From assembly GCA_018670825.1 (NCBI GenBank), contig JABHIW010000105.1, forward strand, positions 1 through 64,000: 64,000 bases of DNA, written 5' to 3'. Made by a program: the position numbers and the translations under genes. The notes under the pieces are model-generated. The model made no database searches. It was not told where the DNA came from and saw only the letters and a program-made list of their open reading frames with translations. Numbering within the stretch: the stretch's first letter is position 1; every line of letters starts with the position of its first letter. Shown one piece after another: positions 34,574-44,062 of the stretch. Source of the stretch: Candidatus Scalindua sp. (GTDB lineage: Bacteria; Planctomycetota; Brocadiia; Brocadiales; Scalinduaceae).

Positions 34574-35959
34574 CTATTGTTCAGGGTAACATGCTGTACC
34601 ATGAATATGTATATCCAGACCATCTTTCTCAACTTCTTCAGAAACCCTCATCTTTGATTTGCTGTTTTTACCGCCAATCAATTTGAATATTATAAAGGCC
34701 ATTCCACCGGCAAATGCGAAGGCAACTCCAGCTCCAATAGCCTGTGATACTAACTGCCCATAATGCCCGGTTATTACGCCGTAAACGCCACCATACGAAC
34801 CATCTGCAAAGATACCTAAGGCAATTAATCCCCAGAATCCATTGGCACCATGAACTGAACATGCACCAAGCGGATCATCAACCTTAAATTTGTTACCGAT
34901 AATCCAGAATGAAATCAGGTAGAGTACGGCAGCTAGAAATCCTATCACAACCGCAGCCCAAGGTGCAACATAAGCGCATCCTGCTGAAATAGCAACGAAA
35001 CCGGCAAGTGCACCATTACACGCCTCACCAACATCAGTATGACCTGACAACAGATAGGTAAGGAACAGTACCGTAACAGCACCAATTGAACCGGCAAGAC
35101 ACGTATTAGCAGCTACTACTGACATTCTCAAGTCACCCGCTGCCAATGTACTTCCGGCATCATAAAACAACCAACCAAATGCAAGGAGTATTGTTCCGAC
35201 AATCATATATCCTACATTATGACCTGGTATTGAGTTTGATGATCCATCCTCATTATACCTGCCAGCTCTAGGTCCCAGGAATGCGGCCCCAACAAAACCA
35301 ATAGTTCCACCAACTGCATGAACGACTCCGGAACCTGCAAAGTCTCGCATACCTGCACCGTATGGCAGTTCCCATAACCATCCTTCTCCCCATACCCAAT
35401 GTCCATATACTGGGTATATGAATATATATACAAAGAAAAACATAAGAATATACGAACAGAGTTTCATTCTCTCTGCAACTGCACCGGCAATAATACTGCC
35501 GATAAATGTTGCCACAACCGCCTGGAATATAAACAGTAAAACCACTCTAACATCGTATGCATCACCCAACAACATAAAGCCACTCAGACCCATAAATTTA
35601 TTACCATGGCCAATATGTTGCCCCAGAAACTCAAATCCGCCAAACATTATTCCAAAACCTACGAACCAGTAAATGATGACACCGAGAGTAGTGGCAATAA
35701 AGCAGTGAGTCATGTAGTTCAGTGCATTCTTTGCCGGCAATAAGCCTCCTAACAAGACAAAACCTACCTGCATGAACCATATCACAAAAGCACAAATAAG
35801 AACCCAAGTAAAGTTATTGGACATACTTATACCCCTGATGTCCAACGCAAAAGTCTTGTCACCTGTTGGATCTGCCGCTTCCGAAACACCACACATCAGG
35901 AAAACAGCAGCAACTAAAATCAACAGAAACCATATCACATTATTCTGCTTAAAACGCAT
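34574..35959 (-). CDS. amt: ammonium transporter Amt 4, divergent pore motif
   Basis: A 461-residue Amt-family protein with a signal-like first helix (ends near VSEAADP). It shares GHWVWGEGWLW, DFAGSGVVHAVGG (first twin His) and VHGANGFWGLIALGIFADG (second) with Amt 1 and 2. The segment GWFGFNAGST of the others is GWLFYDAGST here: the gate Phe position is Tyr, the Gly before it Phe, and Asn is Asp. The Ser is kept. A GGGGGAAA stretch precedes the ATG. No P-II gene is adjacent, and long AT-rich gaps flank it. It may conduct with altered properties or act as a sensor (Amt-type transceptor). Confidence 0.9.
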   Translation of the reverse strand: MRFKQNNVIWFLLILVAAVFLMCGVSEAADPTGDKTFALDIRGISMSNNFTWVLICAFVIWFMQVGFVLLGGLLPAKNALNYMTHCFIATTLGVIIYWFVGFGIMFGGFEFLGQHIGHGNKFMGLSGFMLLGDAYDVRVVLLFIFQAVVATFIGSIIAGAVAERMKLCSYILMFFFVYIFIYPVYGHWVWGEGWLWELPYGAGMRDFAGSGVVHAVGGTIGFVGAAFLGPRAGRYNEDGSSNSIPGHNVGYMIVGTILLAFGWLFYDAGSTLAAGDLRMSVVAANTCLAGSIGAVTVLFLTYLLSGHTDVGEACNGALAGFVAISAGCAYVAPWAAVVIGFLAAVLYLISFWIIGNKFKVDDPLGACSVHGANGFWGLIALGIFADGSYGGVYGVITGHYGQLVSQAIGAGVAFAFAGGMAFIIFKLIGGKNSKSKMRVSEEVEKDGLDIHIHGTACYPEQ

Positions 35960-36773
35960 ATACTTTCCCCCTTTTTCTTTCCTATTTCTTTCATTAGATA
36001 TAAAGTTAAAAAATCATATACAGACTGATTAAAGTTTTGCATATAATAAGACGAAATTACTCTTATTTAATAAAACGTTAAACTGTAAAAAATTGTTTTT
36101 TCTTAAAACAAAGATAATTAAAGACAATACTTTGTGGTAGGAATTTTTCTCTAGGCATGTAGTTAGATTAGGAATCTGCATATCCAATTACAAACGTGTG
36201 TAAAATAAAGCCCCTTACAACCTTAAACTACGAAACAATATCTAATATGAAAAACATAAACAAGGTTGTATCGCAACAGATATACCAAAACTAAAAATTG
36301 TAATACGCAAAAGTCACAACACCCTTGCACACAACAGCTTACTCAATGCTACGTATTATGTCAACATCAATAAAACACTAAATATCTGGTGCAAATCAGC
36401 CTCAAAGGAACATATATACCGTTTAAGATGCATCAGCATTTTGACTTATGACACTGAAGCAAAGATCTGTTACTGCCTCGTGTGGCCAGCCATATTCTAC
36501 TTGTAGCCAAATAAGCAAGCAAACGCATTGATGCGGATTATATTGCAGCCTCCCCCTTAAAGTCAACAAAAAATATACGAACAAAACGGATAAACTCTGT
36601 TTCTTGCTTATTAAGAATAAGGGTAATCAATATAAAGGAACGGTTTTCGTTTCATAAACACGGCATAAATAATCTCTTCGTCAAGTTTACGACACAGAAT
36701 TTATTAAATAAAGCCATATCACCTGATTTGGTAGCCAATTATCCTGTAGTACAGAATAATACTTAAAGAAAAC
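35960..36773. other. long AT-rich intergenic region, nothing recognised
   Basis: About 0.8 kb between amt 4 and mazG. It must contain the amt 4 promoter but no clear sigma-54 (GG-N10-GC type) or other consensus was identified by eye, and no coding frame is convincing. Confidence 0.5.
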
Positions 36774-37562
36774 TCACCTTTTAATTTCATTCCAGATACC
36801 ATCTAACTCACTCAACGAGCACTCTTCAATTTTTTTCCCCAAAGCAGCAACTTGCATCTCTACTTTCTTAAACCTGCCGGTAAATTTAGATATACTCTTC
36901 CGCAATAAATCTTCCGAATCTAATTTGAGAAATCGAGAAATGTTCACTACTGCAAACAACAAATCACCTATCTCTTCAGCTATCGGCTCTTTTTCCTTGT
37001 TGTTAATTGCCTCCTTGACCTCCTCTAACTCTTCATGAACCTTCGCTATTACATCCTCTATTACTTCCCAGTCAAAGCCTACACGTGCAACTTTTTCTTG
37101 AATTTTTTGTGCCTTTTGTAACGCCGGCATATGGTTCGGAACATTATCAACTATTGATTTAGTACTATTTTTATCACTTTGCTTAGATTCTCTTTCTTTC
37201 TTCTTTATTTCATTCCATTGGTCCAAGGCCTCACTTGCATCTTGAGCGGTCTTATCACCAAAGACATGAGGGTGCCTTCTGGTCATTTTTTCTAAACAAA
37301 CTTCCAGCATACTATTGATATCAAAATTATTACTGTCATCGGCTATTTTACAATAAAATATTATTAAAAAGAACAGATCTGCAAGTTCTTCTCTTAAATG
37401 TTCGTGATCTTTTGAGTCTACCGCATCAACAATTTCGTAAACTTCTTCTATCAAGCAGGATTTTAGCGACTCATGCGTCTGCTCGTTATCCCAGGCACAT
37501 CCGTCTTTGCTCCTGAGCGTTTCCATTATTCCCACTAAACTCTTAAAATTACTACTCAACAA
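36774..37562 (-). CDS. mazG: MazG nucleoside triphosphate pyrophosphohydrolase
   Basis: A 262-residue two-domain MazG. The N-terminal domain has CAWDNEQTHESLKSCLIEEV and EELADLFFLIIFY; the C-terminal domain has KVHEELEEVKEAI and EEIGDLLFAVVNISRF, giving the two ExxE...ExxD magnesium sites. MazG hydrolyses NTPs, including non-canonical ones, to NMP and pyrophosphate. A TTG start at 37562 is preceded by AAAGGAGT; an internal ATG at 37526 would also leave a complete domain. The upstream exbD gene ends 68 bases away. Confidence 0.93.
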   Translation of the reverse strand: MLSSNFKSLVGIMETLRSKDGCAWDNEQTHESLKSCLIEEVYEIVDAVDSKDHEHLREELADLFFLIIFYCKIADDSNNFDINSMLEVCLEKMTRRHPHVFGDKTAQDASEALDQWNEIKKKERESKQSDKNSTKSIVDNVPNHMPALQKAQKIQEKVARVGFDWEVIEDVIAKVHEELEEVKEAINNKEKEPIAEEIGDLLFAVVNISRFLKLDSEDLLRKSISKFTGRFKKVEMQVAALGKKIEECSLSELDGIWNEIKR

Positions 37563-37629
37563 ATCCTATACTCCTTTCATTATTTATTGAACCTGGTCTA
37601 CCTGTTTTTACTGTATTCATCTTCCGACC

Positions 37630-38031
37630 TTATTCTTCCATGATGGTTGGAGCAACTACCTTTCTGAAGCCTGCTCCTTTAGCATCATCCATGATATCAA
37701 CGACATCCCCGTAAGGCACCATCTTATCAGCCTTTAAAACCAGTACCTCATCTCCTGTGTCCAATACTATTCTCCTGAGTTCTTTTTCAAGGTTTATTTT
37801 GTCCACAGGCCTGTCCTGTAAAAACAACTGTCCATCACGAGATATGGTTAACACGGTCCTGTCTATCTTGCTTACCTCTGAATGCCTGGTGGCAGGTAAC
37901 TCTAATTTAATATTCGGCTGTTCTACAAATGCGGAGGTTACCATGAAAAATATTAAAAGTAGAAAAAGTACATCCACTAATGAAGCAATATTGATTACCG
38001 GTTTTATATATCGTTTTACACGAAATTGCAT
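37630..38031 (-). CDS. exbD: ExbD/TolR-family biopolymer transport protein
   Basis: A 133-residue protein with one N-terminal membrane helix (SLVDVLFLLLIFFMVTSAF). It contains the conserved Asp of ExbD/TolR (Asp20) used in proton-motive-force coupling. The periplasmic part ends YGDVVDIMDDAKGAGFRKV, typical of the family. It is 2 bases downstream of exbB and completes a TonB-ExbB-ExbD operon, which energises outer-membrane transport or Tol-like envelope functions. Confidence 0.92.
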   Translation of the reverse strand: MQFRVKRYIKPVINIASLVDVLFLLLIFFMVTSAFVEQPNIKLELPATRHSEVSKIDRTVLTISRDGQLFLQDRPVDKINLEKELRRIVLDTGDEVLVLKADKMVPYGDVVDIMDDAKGAGFRKVVAPTIMEE

Positions 38032-38033
38032 GG

Positions 38034-38669
38034 TTACTTATCTCCAAAACCCACGGTTTTCTCAGCTTTCTCTACAGAGTAAATCTTGTTCAAGAGCAAC
38101 ATTGAGTATTTTTCCATTTCGAGTATCATGCTATCAACCTTCTTATCAAAACTCGTATATGCTATTAAAGACGGTATTGCCACGCCAAGTCCAACTATGG
38201 TAGTTCTGAGGGCCTGTGCTATACCACCGGAAAACGCCTTTGTCTCTCCTAATCCTACTTTTGCGATCACATCAAATACTTGGCTCATGCCAAGCACCGT
38301 TCCAAGTAATCCGAGAAGTGGTGTAATTGCCGTAATAATTTCCAATACGACTAACATTCTCTCCAGGACTTGGGCTTCCTGCCTTCCTGTAGCCTGGATA
38401 TCTAATACTTTTTCTTCCCTTGACAAATGAGTATTCGAAATAGCACGTTTGATTATAGCGGAAAATGGACCCTTTATTACATTACATCTATTATGTATTA
38501 GCGCAATATCCTCCGGGCCCCTGATCGCTTCAATTACGTCGACCAATTCAGGCCGCAGAATACGGTTTCTGCGAAGGCTCACCGCACGCTCCATGACAAC
38601 GGCAACCGCTACAACTGAACAAATAAGTAAGGGTATCATTATTGGGCCACCGCCCGCTAACCATTCCAA
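38034..38669 (-). CDS. exbB: ExbB/TolQ/MotA-family proton channel protein
   Basis: A 211-residue protein with three membrane helices: one near the N-terminus (GPIMIPLLICSVVAVAVVME) and two around ITAITPLLGLLGTVLGMSQV and AQALRTTIVGLGVAIPSLIA, the MotA/TolQ/ExbB signature. A TTG start at 38669 is supported by GGGAGG upstream. It lies 15 bases after the TonB-like gene and 2 bases before exbD. It forms the proton-conducting stator with ExbD that drives the TonB-like protein. Confidence 0.92.
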   Translation of the reverse strand: MEWLAGGGPIMIPLLICSVVAVAVVMERAVSLRRNRILRPELVDVIEAIRGPEDIALIHNRCNVIKGPFSAIIKRAISNTHLSREEKVLDIQATGRQEAQVLERMLVVLEIITAITPLLGLLGTVLGMSQVFDVIAKVGLGETKAFSGGIAQALRTTIVGLGVAIPSLIAYTSFDKKVDSMILEMEKYSMLLLNKIYSVEKAEKTVGFGDK

Positions 38670-38684
38670 TATAATGCCTCCCTG

Positions 38685-40070
38685 TTAATAGAAAAAGTAA
38701 CTAAATTTAACATCTATATGTTTTTCGTTAATATAATCCGGAAATTTGTCTAACATCGTATTCTGAATTGACATTCTAATCTTAGAAGCCAATAGCTCGT
38801 TTCCTGCGGAGTCCTCAATTGCAACATTCGCTATTTTTCCAGAAGGTATTACCTTAAAAGTGACGACTATGGGCTTGTAACCTTTGGTTACTTGGTTAAT
38901 AGACGCATCTGTACCATACTGCAACAACCAGTACAACCTTATTTTAACTTTTATCTGTTTGTAATATTGAGCATATTCATGTTTTTTTACATTAAATGAT
39001 GCTGCTCCCGTCATTGGCGCATTTGATATATTATCTTCGAAGAAGGGCGCATCGTCACCTGCCGGCACATTGTTTACCTGGTTCTCGGAAGGCTTAGATT
39101 TGTTCTGTGGCGTACTTGCAACACTCTCTCTGCTGCCGTCAACTATCTCTTTCATCAATGCTTTAGAAATAGATGCTGTTTCTGTATATTCTCCTACCAG
39201 ATCAGTTGTTTCCTCTATTTCTTCCTCTACTACATCGGTATCTGTATCCTGACCTTCTTCTGGTTCTGCATCAAGGATAAATACGTCAGATTCCAACACG
39301 GTAGAGACTCTCTCATCAACATTCTCTACTGGTTCCGTATCTTGACTACTCAGGGCTTGAGAACTTACTTCCTCACTATCTGCTACATTTACATCCTGAA
39401 CGACAGATTCATCCTCAGTCGTATCGAATTCCTCAACTTCATCATTAACCGGCAAATCTTCACTATTTTCAGTTTCAGACAAACTGGCTACCGTTTCCTC
39501 TTCAACCAAATCCTCAACAGCCTCTTCATCTACATCCTCGACAGGTTCGCTAAGACTAACATCTTTCGGCAAATCTGATACTTGAGACACCGCTGATGCA
39601 AGCTCGTCGGGAGTCTCTCCAGGGAAAACAGTTTCACTCTCTAGCCGGGGTTTATCATTTACATTATTTTCATCAGCATACATATCTCTCGCAATAGACC
39701 CTTTTTCCCCTATTTTATTACTCTCTACTTGAGTCTCCTCATCTATTGTCCTTCCGGATGTATCAACAAAAAGCGGCCTCTTCTCTTCACGCACATCAGA
39801 TTCAATCAACTCCTCTTCTTCTGGCAACTCTTCTGCTATCAGTTCTTCGTTTTCAACATTTTCTTCCTTCTGCTCCTCGGTTCCTAGATCTATTTCTACA
39901 ATATAGTCACTGTCCTTTGTTCCATAATCGCTAAAATTAAGATCCGGTTTTAGAAAATCACTGATACTCGAAGTTGAAAAGATGAAAATCAGGTGTATTA
40001 TTCCGGATATCGCCAGAAAATAAATAAAGATCGTCTTATTTTCATAAACAAAATGAGGTTTTAGATGCAT
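38685..40070 (-). CDS. TonB-like energy transducer with acidic spacer
   Basis: A 461-residue protein. There is one N-terminal membrane helix (about residues 13-30), then a very acidic spacer (about residues 60-310) rich in Glu, Asp, Ser and Val. The C-terminal TonB/TolA-like domain reads AQYYKQIKVKIRLYWLLQYG through VVTFKVIPSGKIANVAIEDS. Classic TonB proteins use a Pro-rich spacer; here it is acidic and about three times longer. It heads the operon with exbB and exbD, so coupling of the ion gradient to an outer-membrane or envelope partner is expected. A TolA role is an alternative. Confidence 0.8.
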   Translation of the reverse strand: MHLKPHFVYENKTIFIYFLAISGIIHLIFIFSTSSISDFLKPDLNFSDYGTKDSDYIVEIDLGTEEQKEENVENEELIAEELPEEEELIESDVREEKRPLFVDTSGRTIDEETQVESNKIGEKGSIARDMYADENNVNDKPRLESETVFPGETPDELASAVSQVSDLPKDVSLSEPVEDVDEEAVEDLVEEETVASLSETENSEDLPVNDEVEEFDTTEDESVVQDVNVADSEEVSSQALSSQDTEPVENVDERVSTVLESDVFILDAEPEEGQDTDTDVVEEEIEETTDLVGEYTETASISKALMKEIVDGSRESVASTPQNKSKPSENQVNNVPAGDDAPFFEDNISNAPMTGAASFNVKKHEYAQYYKQIKVKIRLYWLLQYGTDASINQVTKGYKPIVVTFKVIPSGKIANVAIEDSAGNELLASKIRMSIQNTMLDKFPDYINEKHIDVKFSYFFY

Positions 40071-40330
40071 AAATATTTATTAACGGAAGATAGTTTATGT
40101 TCATATTAATGAGGACGGAAGTAATATTTACTTTTTGAAAAAGATAAAATATCAGCTACCAGTACGATATATCCAAGGGGGTAAGTATGAAATGCAGTCA
40201 GGCATGTTATACATCGAGTCTTAAATCAAACAACGTTAATTATAATACTTATTGTAACTTTAATACAAATCGTTCGTTAATCAATACCTGATCCTTCACT
40301 TACTTTCCGATGGTAATAGTACAGAGGCTC

Positions 40331-41302
40331 TTACTTTTCCACAAAACCATTTATATACTTATAGTAATCACTATCTGTGCTCAAATACAAACGGGTGTTA
40401 TCGTTAATTGTCTTTTCATATGTTTCGAGGGTCTTTGTAAAAGAATAGAATTCAGGAGATTTTTGATAGGCATCCGCATATATTTTTATTACTTCAGCAT
40501 CCGCTTCACCTCTTGTCTCAGTCGCTATCTTATAACCTTCAGATTCTATCTTCTCCAGCTCCTTCTTCATATACCCCATTATTTCCGCCTCTTCTCTTCT
40601 ACCTTCAGACTCATACTTGTTTGCAATCCTTATTCTTTCTGAACGCATCCTGTCAAATATCTTAGGTATTACCGCACGTACATAATTAACATGTTTTATC
40701 CTTACATCAATCAGTTCCATACCATATCTGTCACGTAATCCAGCATTTGCCATTTTATTTATCTCTCCAACAAGGTTTGCCCTGCCATGAGAAACTTTTA
40801 CCTTCTTGTCCATTTCCGCCTTTTCCAACTCTACTGTCGTGTATTCAAGCTTCCTATTCGTGTTCCTTAAAACCTCATTTAAAGGATACGAACTCACAAT
40901 ATTTTTAACAGCCGAGCCTATTACCTCATCCAGAACACCCTGACCTCTATCTTCCGTTCCTATTGATGTATAAAATTTCAAAGGATCAACAATCTTCCAA
41001 CGGGCCCAGGTATTAATGCCAATATTTTCTTTATCTCTTGTTAAGATATCGCTCGGCTCGCCATCCCATTCTATAATTCTTTTTTCAAAATATTTTGTTT
41101 TTTGAATAAAAGGTGTTTTCATCTTTAGGCCGGGCTCTGTTACAACTTTTTTTGGTTTACCAAATTGAGTAATTATACACTGCGATTTAATATCAACTAC
41201 GTAAAAAGAACTACTGGCTACGATAATTATTGCAACCACTGCGATTATGGCGATGGTTATGTATACCTGCGTCTTTTGCATATTTTGCTTTACTTCATTC
41301 AT
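40331..41302 (-). CDS. hflC: HflC-like band-7 membrane protease regulator
   Basis: A 323-residue SPFH/band-7 protein with an N-terminal anchor (TIAIIAVVAIIIVASSSF). A stomatin-type domain follows, with ITQFGKPKKVVTEPGLKMKTPF and DVRIKHVNYVRAVIPKIFDR. The C-terminal coiled segment ERIRIANKYESEGRREEAE and GEADAEVIKIYADAY are characteristic of HflC. With HflK it forms a ring that controls FtsH proteolysis of membrane proteins. Its start overlaps the hflK stop by 4 bases. Confidence 0.92.
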   Translation of the reverse strand: MNEVKQNMQKTQVYITIAIIAVVAIIIVASSSFYVVDIKSQCIITQFGKPKKVVTEPGLKMKTPFIQKTKYFEKRIIEWDGEPSDILTRDKENIGINTWARWKIVDPLKFYTSIGTEDRGQGVLDEVIGSAVKNIVSSYPLNEVLRNTNRKLEYTTVELEKAEMDKKVKVSHGRANLVGEINKMANAGLRDRYGMELIDVRIKHVNYVRAVIPKIFDRMRSERIRIANKYESEGRREEAEIMGYMKKELEKIESEGYKIATETRGEADAEVIKIYADAYQKSPEFYSFTKTLETYEKTINDNTRLYLSTDSDYYKYINGFVEK

Positions 41303-42294
41303 TTAATCACCTTACTCTCTCCCAGACTGAGTATCGGTAAGATCCCTTTCTGATTTTTATCAATTATATATATTTCTTCACATTTTGGGATCACCTTTTC
41401 CATTGTTTCGAGGTAAAGTCTCCTTCTGGTAACATCCTTTGCCTTCTCATACTCTTTCCATACGGCAAGAAACGCCAATGTATCTCCAGTTGCCTCGTTG
41501 ATTCTCTTTATTTTATACCCTTCCGCCTCTCTGATCGCCTGCTGCTTCTTACCCATTGCAGCCGGTATGACTTTATTCTTCTTTCCTTCTGCTTCATTCG
41601 TAATCTGATCTCTCATCTGCACCGCCTTATTAACGGCATCAAAGGCATCCTTAACCTCCGCCGGCGGGTTAACACCCTTTAGGTTTACTACCTGTATATC
41701 AATTCCACAGCCATAAGTATCCAGTACTGTCTCTATCTCCGTCTCTGCAGTTTCCTCTATTTTTCTTCTGCCAATAGTCAGTACTTCATCAATAGACATG
41801 TTACCTACAATTCTTCTCATTACCGCTTCACTTACATCTCTTATAGAGCCTCTTACATCCCTTACATGAAAGAGAAACTCTTTCAGATTTTTAATCTTGT
41901 ATCTTATTACCCAATGCACCTCGGCACAATTTCTATCTCCGGTCAACATGAGCGAAACATCGCTCGCTCCCCTGAAGTTATAATCAATCATACTTTCTCT
42001 ACCGGAACGAACCGTTCTATAGCCAAATTCTTCATTGTATATACGCTTGACCTCCCCGACATATACCTTGTCAATACCAAAAGGTAACTTGAAATGCAAT
42101 CCCGGTCCGACAGTTTCCGTATACTTACCAAACCGTAACATTGCAGCTTCCTGATTTGCCTTTACCGTAAATACTGAAGAATACCCAAGTATGATAACAC
42201 CTATAACGATAGCTATTGGTATCATATATTTTTTAAGCGGATCAAATTGTATTTTATCAAACTTGAAATCCGGTTTATCGCCGTAACCATTCAT
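41299..42294 (-). CDS. hflK: HflK-like band-7 membrane protease regulator
   Basis: A 331-residue SPFH protein with a single N-terminal helix (MIPIAIVIGVIILGYSSVF) after a short cytoplasmic segment lacking the Gly/Pro-rich stretch of enterobacterial HflK. Family stretches include EAAMLRFGKYTETVGPGLHF, GIDIQVVNLKGVNPPAEVKD, and EAEGKKNKVIPAAMG in the coiled C-terminal part. It partners HflC in the FtsH-regulating complex. hflK and hflC are translationally coupled on the minus strand. Confidence 0.92.
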   Translation of the reverse strand: MNGYGDKPDFKFDKIQFDPLKKYMIPIAIVIGVIILGYSSVFTVKANQEAAMLRFGKYTETVGPGLHFKLPFGIDKVYVGEVKRIYNEEFGYRTVRSGRESMIDYNFRGASDVSLMLTGDRNCAEVHWVIRYKIKNLKEFLFHVRDVRGSIRDVSEAVMRRIVGNMSIDEVLTIGRRKIEETAETEIETVLDTYGCGIDIQVVNLKGVNPPAEVKDAFDAVNKAVQMRDQITNEAEGKKNKVIPAAMGKKQQAIREAEGYKIKRINEATGDTLAFLAVWKEYEKAKDVTRRRLYLETMEKVIPKCEEIYIIDKNQKGILPILSLGESKVIK

Positions 42295-42462
42295 AATTTA
42301 TCTCTCATTCAAAATTACCTAAACATCTCACTAACAAATGCTTAAGCACTACTCACTTCAAATATATGTCTCGTCTTCCAGACTTCGGAAATATTACAAG
42401 CAATACCGATAAGTGTCAAGCTAATTATAATGACTAGAGTAGTTTATATACATTTCTCTGTT

Positions 42463-43470
42463 CTAGATGACCTTGGTAATTTCATCCGCTTCAAAGAAAG
42501 GCAACTCTCTCGTCTCCCCATCAACTATTATTTTTAAACCATCCTCTTTATCAGTCAATTTACCTATCACCGAGCACTCAATATCATTTTGTACAAGTTT
42601 GCTTAATACTGTCTCTCTGTCTTCAGGGACTACTACTATTAATAACGCACCGGAAGCAATAACACCTAATGGATCAAGATTATACTCGGAACATAATATT
42701 CTTGCTTCCTCTAAATACCGGATATTCTCCTCATAAATAAGAACACCCGTGTTTGCAGCTCTTGCAAGTTCGAATAATCCGGTCGCCAGTCCGCCTTCGG
42801 TTGGATCATGCATTGCACGAATATCTGCTGTTTGATTTGCAATAAGCGCCTCCGCAACAACACTAATCCCCGGATTATGCAAAAAGTTCTGGACCCTCTC
42901 GACAAACAAATTGCCATATTTCGCAGTTAGCTCCTTTTCTCTTTCTCTCGCAAGAAGCGCCATTCCTTCGATTGCGATGCCCTTGGTCAATATAATCTCA
43001 TCTCCAACCCTTGCATGAGAGTTTGTCACTAATTTGTTTTTATCAACCTCACCAAGCATATGCCCTGATACAATAGGTCTGTCCAGGCCTTTGGTAATTT
43101 CTGTATGTCCTCCACAAATGGCAATGCCTAATTCATCCGCAGCTTTTTCAATATCGTAAAATATTTCTTTAACTAATACACGGTCAGTTTTGTTTTCCGG
43201 CAGAAAGATAGACGAAAGAAGCCACTTTGGCGTCCCTCCCATGGCAGCTATATCATTTGCATTCACATTAACCATATACCAACCAATCCTATTGGAAGTA
43301 AAGGTTATAGGATCCGTTGTTGAAATAAGATACTTGTCACCAAAGTCTATTACGGCAGCATCCTCACCGACTTTCGGACCTACAATAACTCTTGGGTCCT
43401 TTTTCTTAATACTACTTATTAATTCATCCAGGAGATTAGTATTTAACTTGCCAACTCGAAATGTGTTCAT
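42463..43470 (-). CDS. AIR synthase/HypE-like protein without the C-terminal Cys
   Basis: A 335-residue PurM/HypE-fold protein. The nucleotide-binding VGPKVGEDAAVIDFGDKYLI, NVNANDIAAMGGTPKWLLSS, CGGHTEIT and MHDPTEGGLATGL are all typical. In HypE the chain ends with a PRIC-type Cys that carries the cyanide ligand for NiFe hydrogenase; this protein ends DEITKVI without Cys, so hydrogenase maturation is unlikely. Related stand-alone AIR-synthase-like proteins of unknown substrate exist. It is adjacent to the inverted-repeat cassette at 43481-44062 and has no hyp neighbours. Confidence 0.85.
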   Translation of the reverse strand: MNTFRVGKLNTNLLDELISSIKKKDPRVIVGPKVGEDAAVIDFGDKYLISTTDPITFTSNRIGWYMVNVNANDIAAMGGTPKWLLSSIFLPENKTDRVLVKEIFYDIEKAADELGIAICGGHTEITKGLDRPIVSGHMLGEVDKNKLVTNSHARVGDEIILTKGIAIEGMALLAREREKELTAKYGNLFVERVQNFLHNPGISVVAEALIANQTADIRAMHDPTEGGLATGLFELARAANTGVLIYEENIRYLEEARILCSEYNLDPLGVIASGALLIVVVPEDRETVLSKLVQNDIECSVIGKLTDKEDGLKIIVDGETRELPFFEADEITKVI

Positions 43471-43480
43471 TGTCTCTAAA

Positions 43481-44062
43481 TTAAGGAATTTAAGGATTGA
43501 GGAATTTAGGAATTGAAGAGATTCTATTTATACACTCAATCCTTTTTGTAATTTCTTAAATACTTTCTAAAACCTTTAATTTGTTTTCTACATTCACTCG
43601 CAAGTTCATATACAATATCAAATTCTGAATCATTGATATAACCACAATCTAATGCGCGATATAACTGCGATTGGACTTCCCCACACGACCTTTGTGAATA
43701 ACCTAAAAACGAATAAATTCACGTGACGAACCATCATCAAATCCTTCTGCAATATTGTCCATGGTAGAACCTGCAGCTTTCCATATCTGTCCATTAAGGT
43801 TTGAATCCTTTCGAAACCTGGCTTTGTTTATCCGTTTTGATACTGCCTGACACAATTCTCTGGTCTTTTGCTTCACCCTGTTAAATGTTAGCACTCATCG
43901 CAGGCCAATTTGACAACTTTATTAGTTCAACACGTTTCTGAAACAAGGATATAATCTTACTATTTAACAGGGCAGGGCATGGTAACTCTTCAAACTTCTT
44001 ATAATTCCCCAAACCACAAATCCCTCAATTCTTAAATCCCTGAATTCCTCAATTTCTTCAAA
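43481..44062. mobile_element. inverted-repeat-bounded cassette with a dead four-helix-bundle gene
   Basis: The left arm (about 43481-43520) reads TTAAGGAATTTAAGGATTGA then GGAATTTAGGAATTGA. The right arm (about 44018-44062), inverted, reads TTGAAGAAATTGAGGAATTC then AGGGATTTAAGAATTGAGG. The arms are imperfect but the same low-complexity AATT/GGATT text. Between them lies only the broken four-helix-bundle gene. The right arm overlaps the stop codon of the PIG-L deacetylase gene. It fills the whole gap between two genes, as expected for an inserted unit. Confidence 0.5.
43536..43894 (-). pseudogene. four-helix-bundle (23S rRNA IVP-like) protein, frameshifted
   Basis: The first frame (GTG 43894 to 43703) reads RELCQAVSKRINKARFRKDS ... 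NIAEGFDDGSSREFIRF, typical of the S23/IVP four-helix-bundle family. It then hits a stop. The family sequence resumes one base off at a run of five A on the plus strand (43705-43709): FLGYSQRSCGEVQSQLYRAL then DCGYINDSEFDIVYELASE, ending at TGA 43536-43538. A one-base deletion in the T-run explains this. The N-terminus also lacks a good ATG start, so it is likely dead. Such genes are commonly carried in rRNA intervening sequences or dispersed cassettes. Confidence 0.8.
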
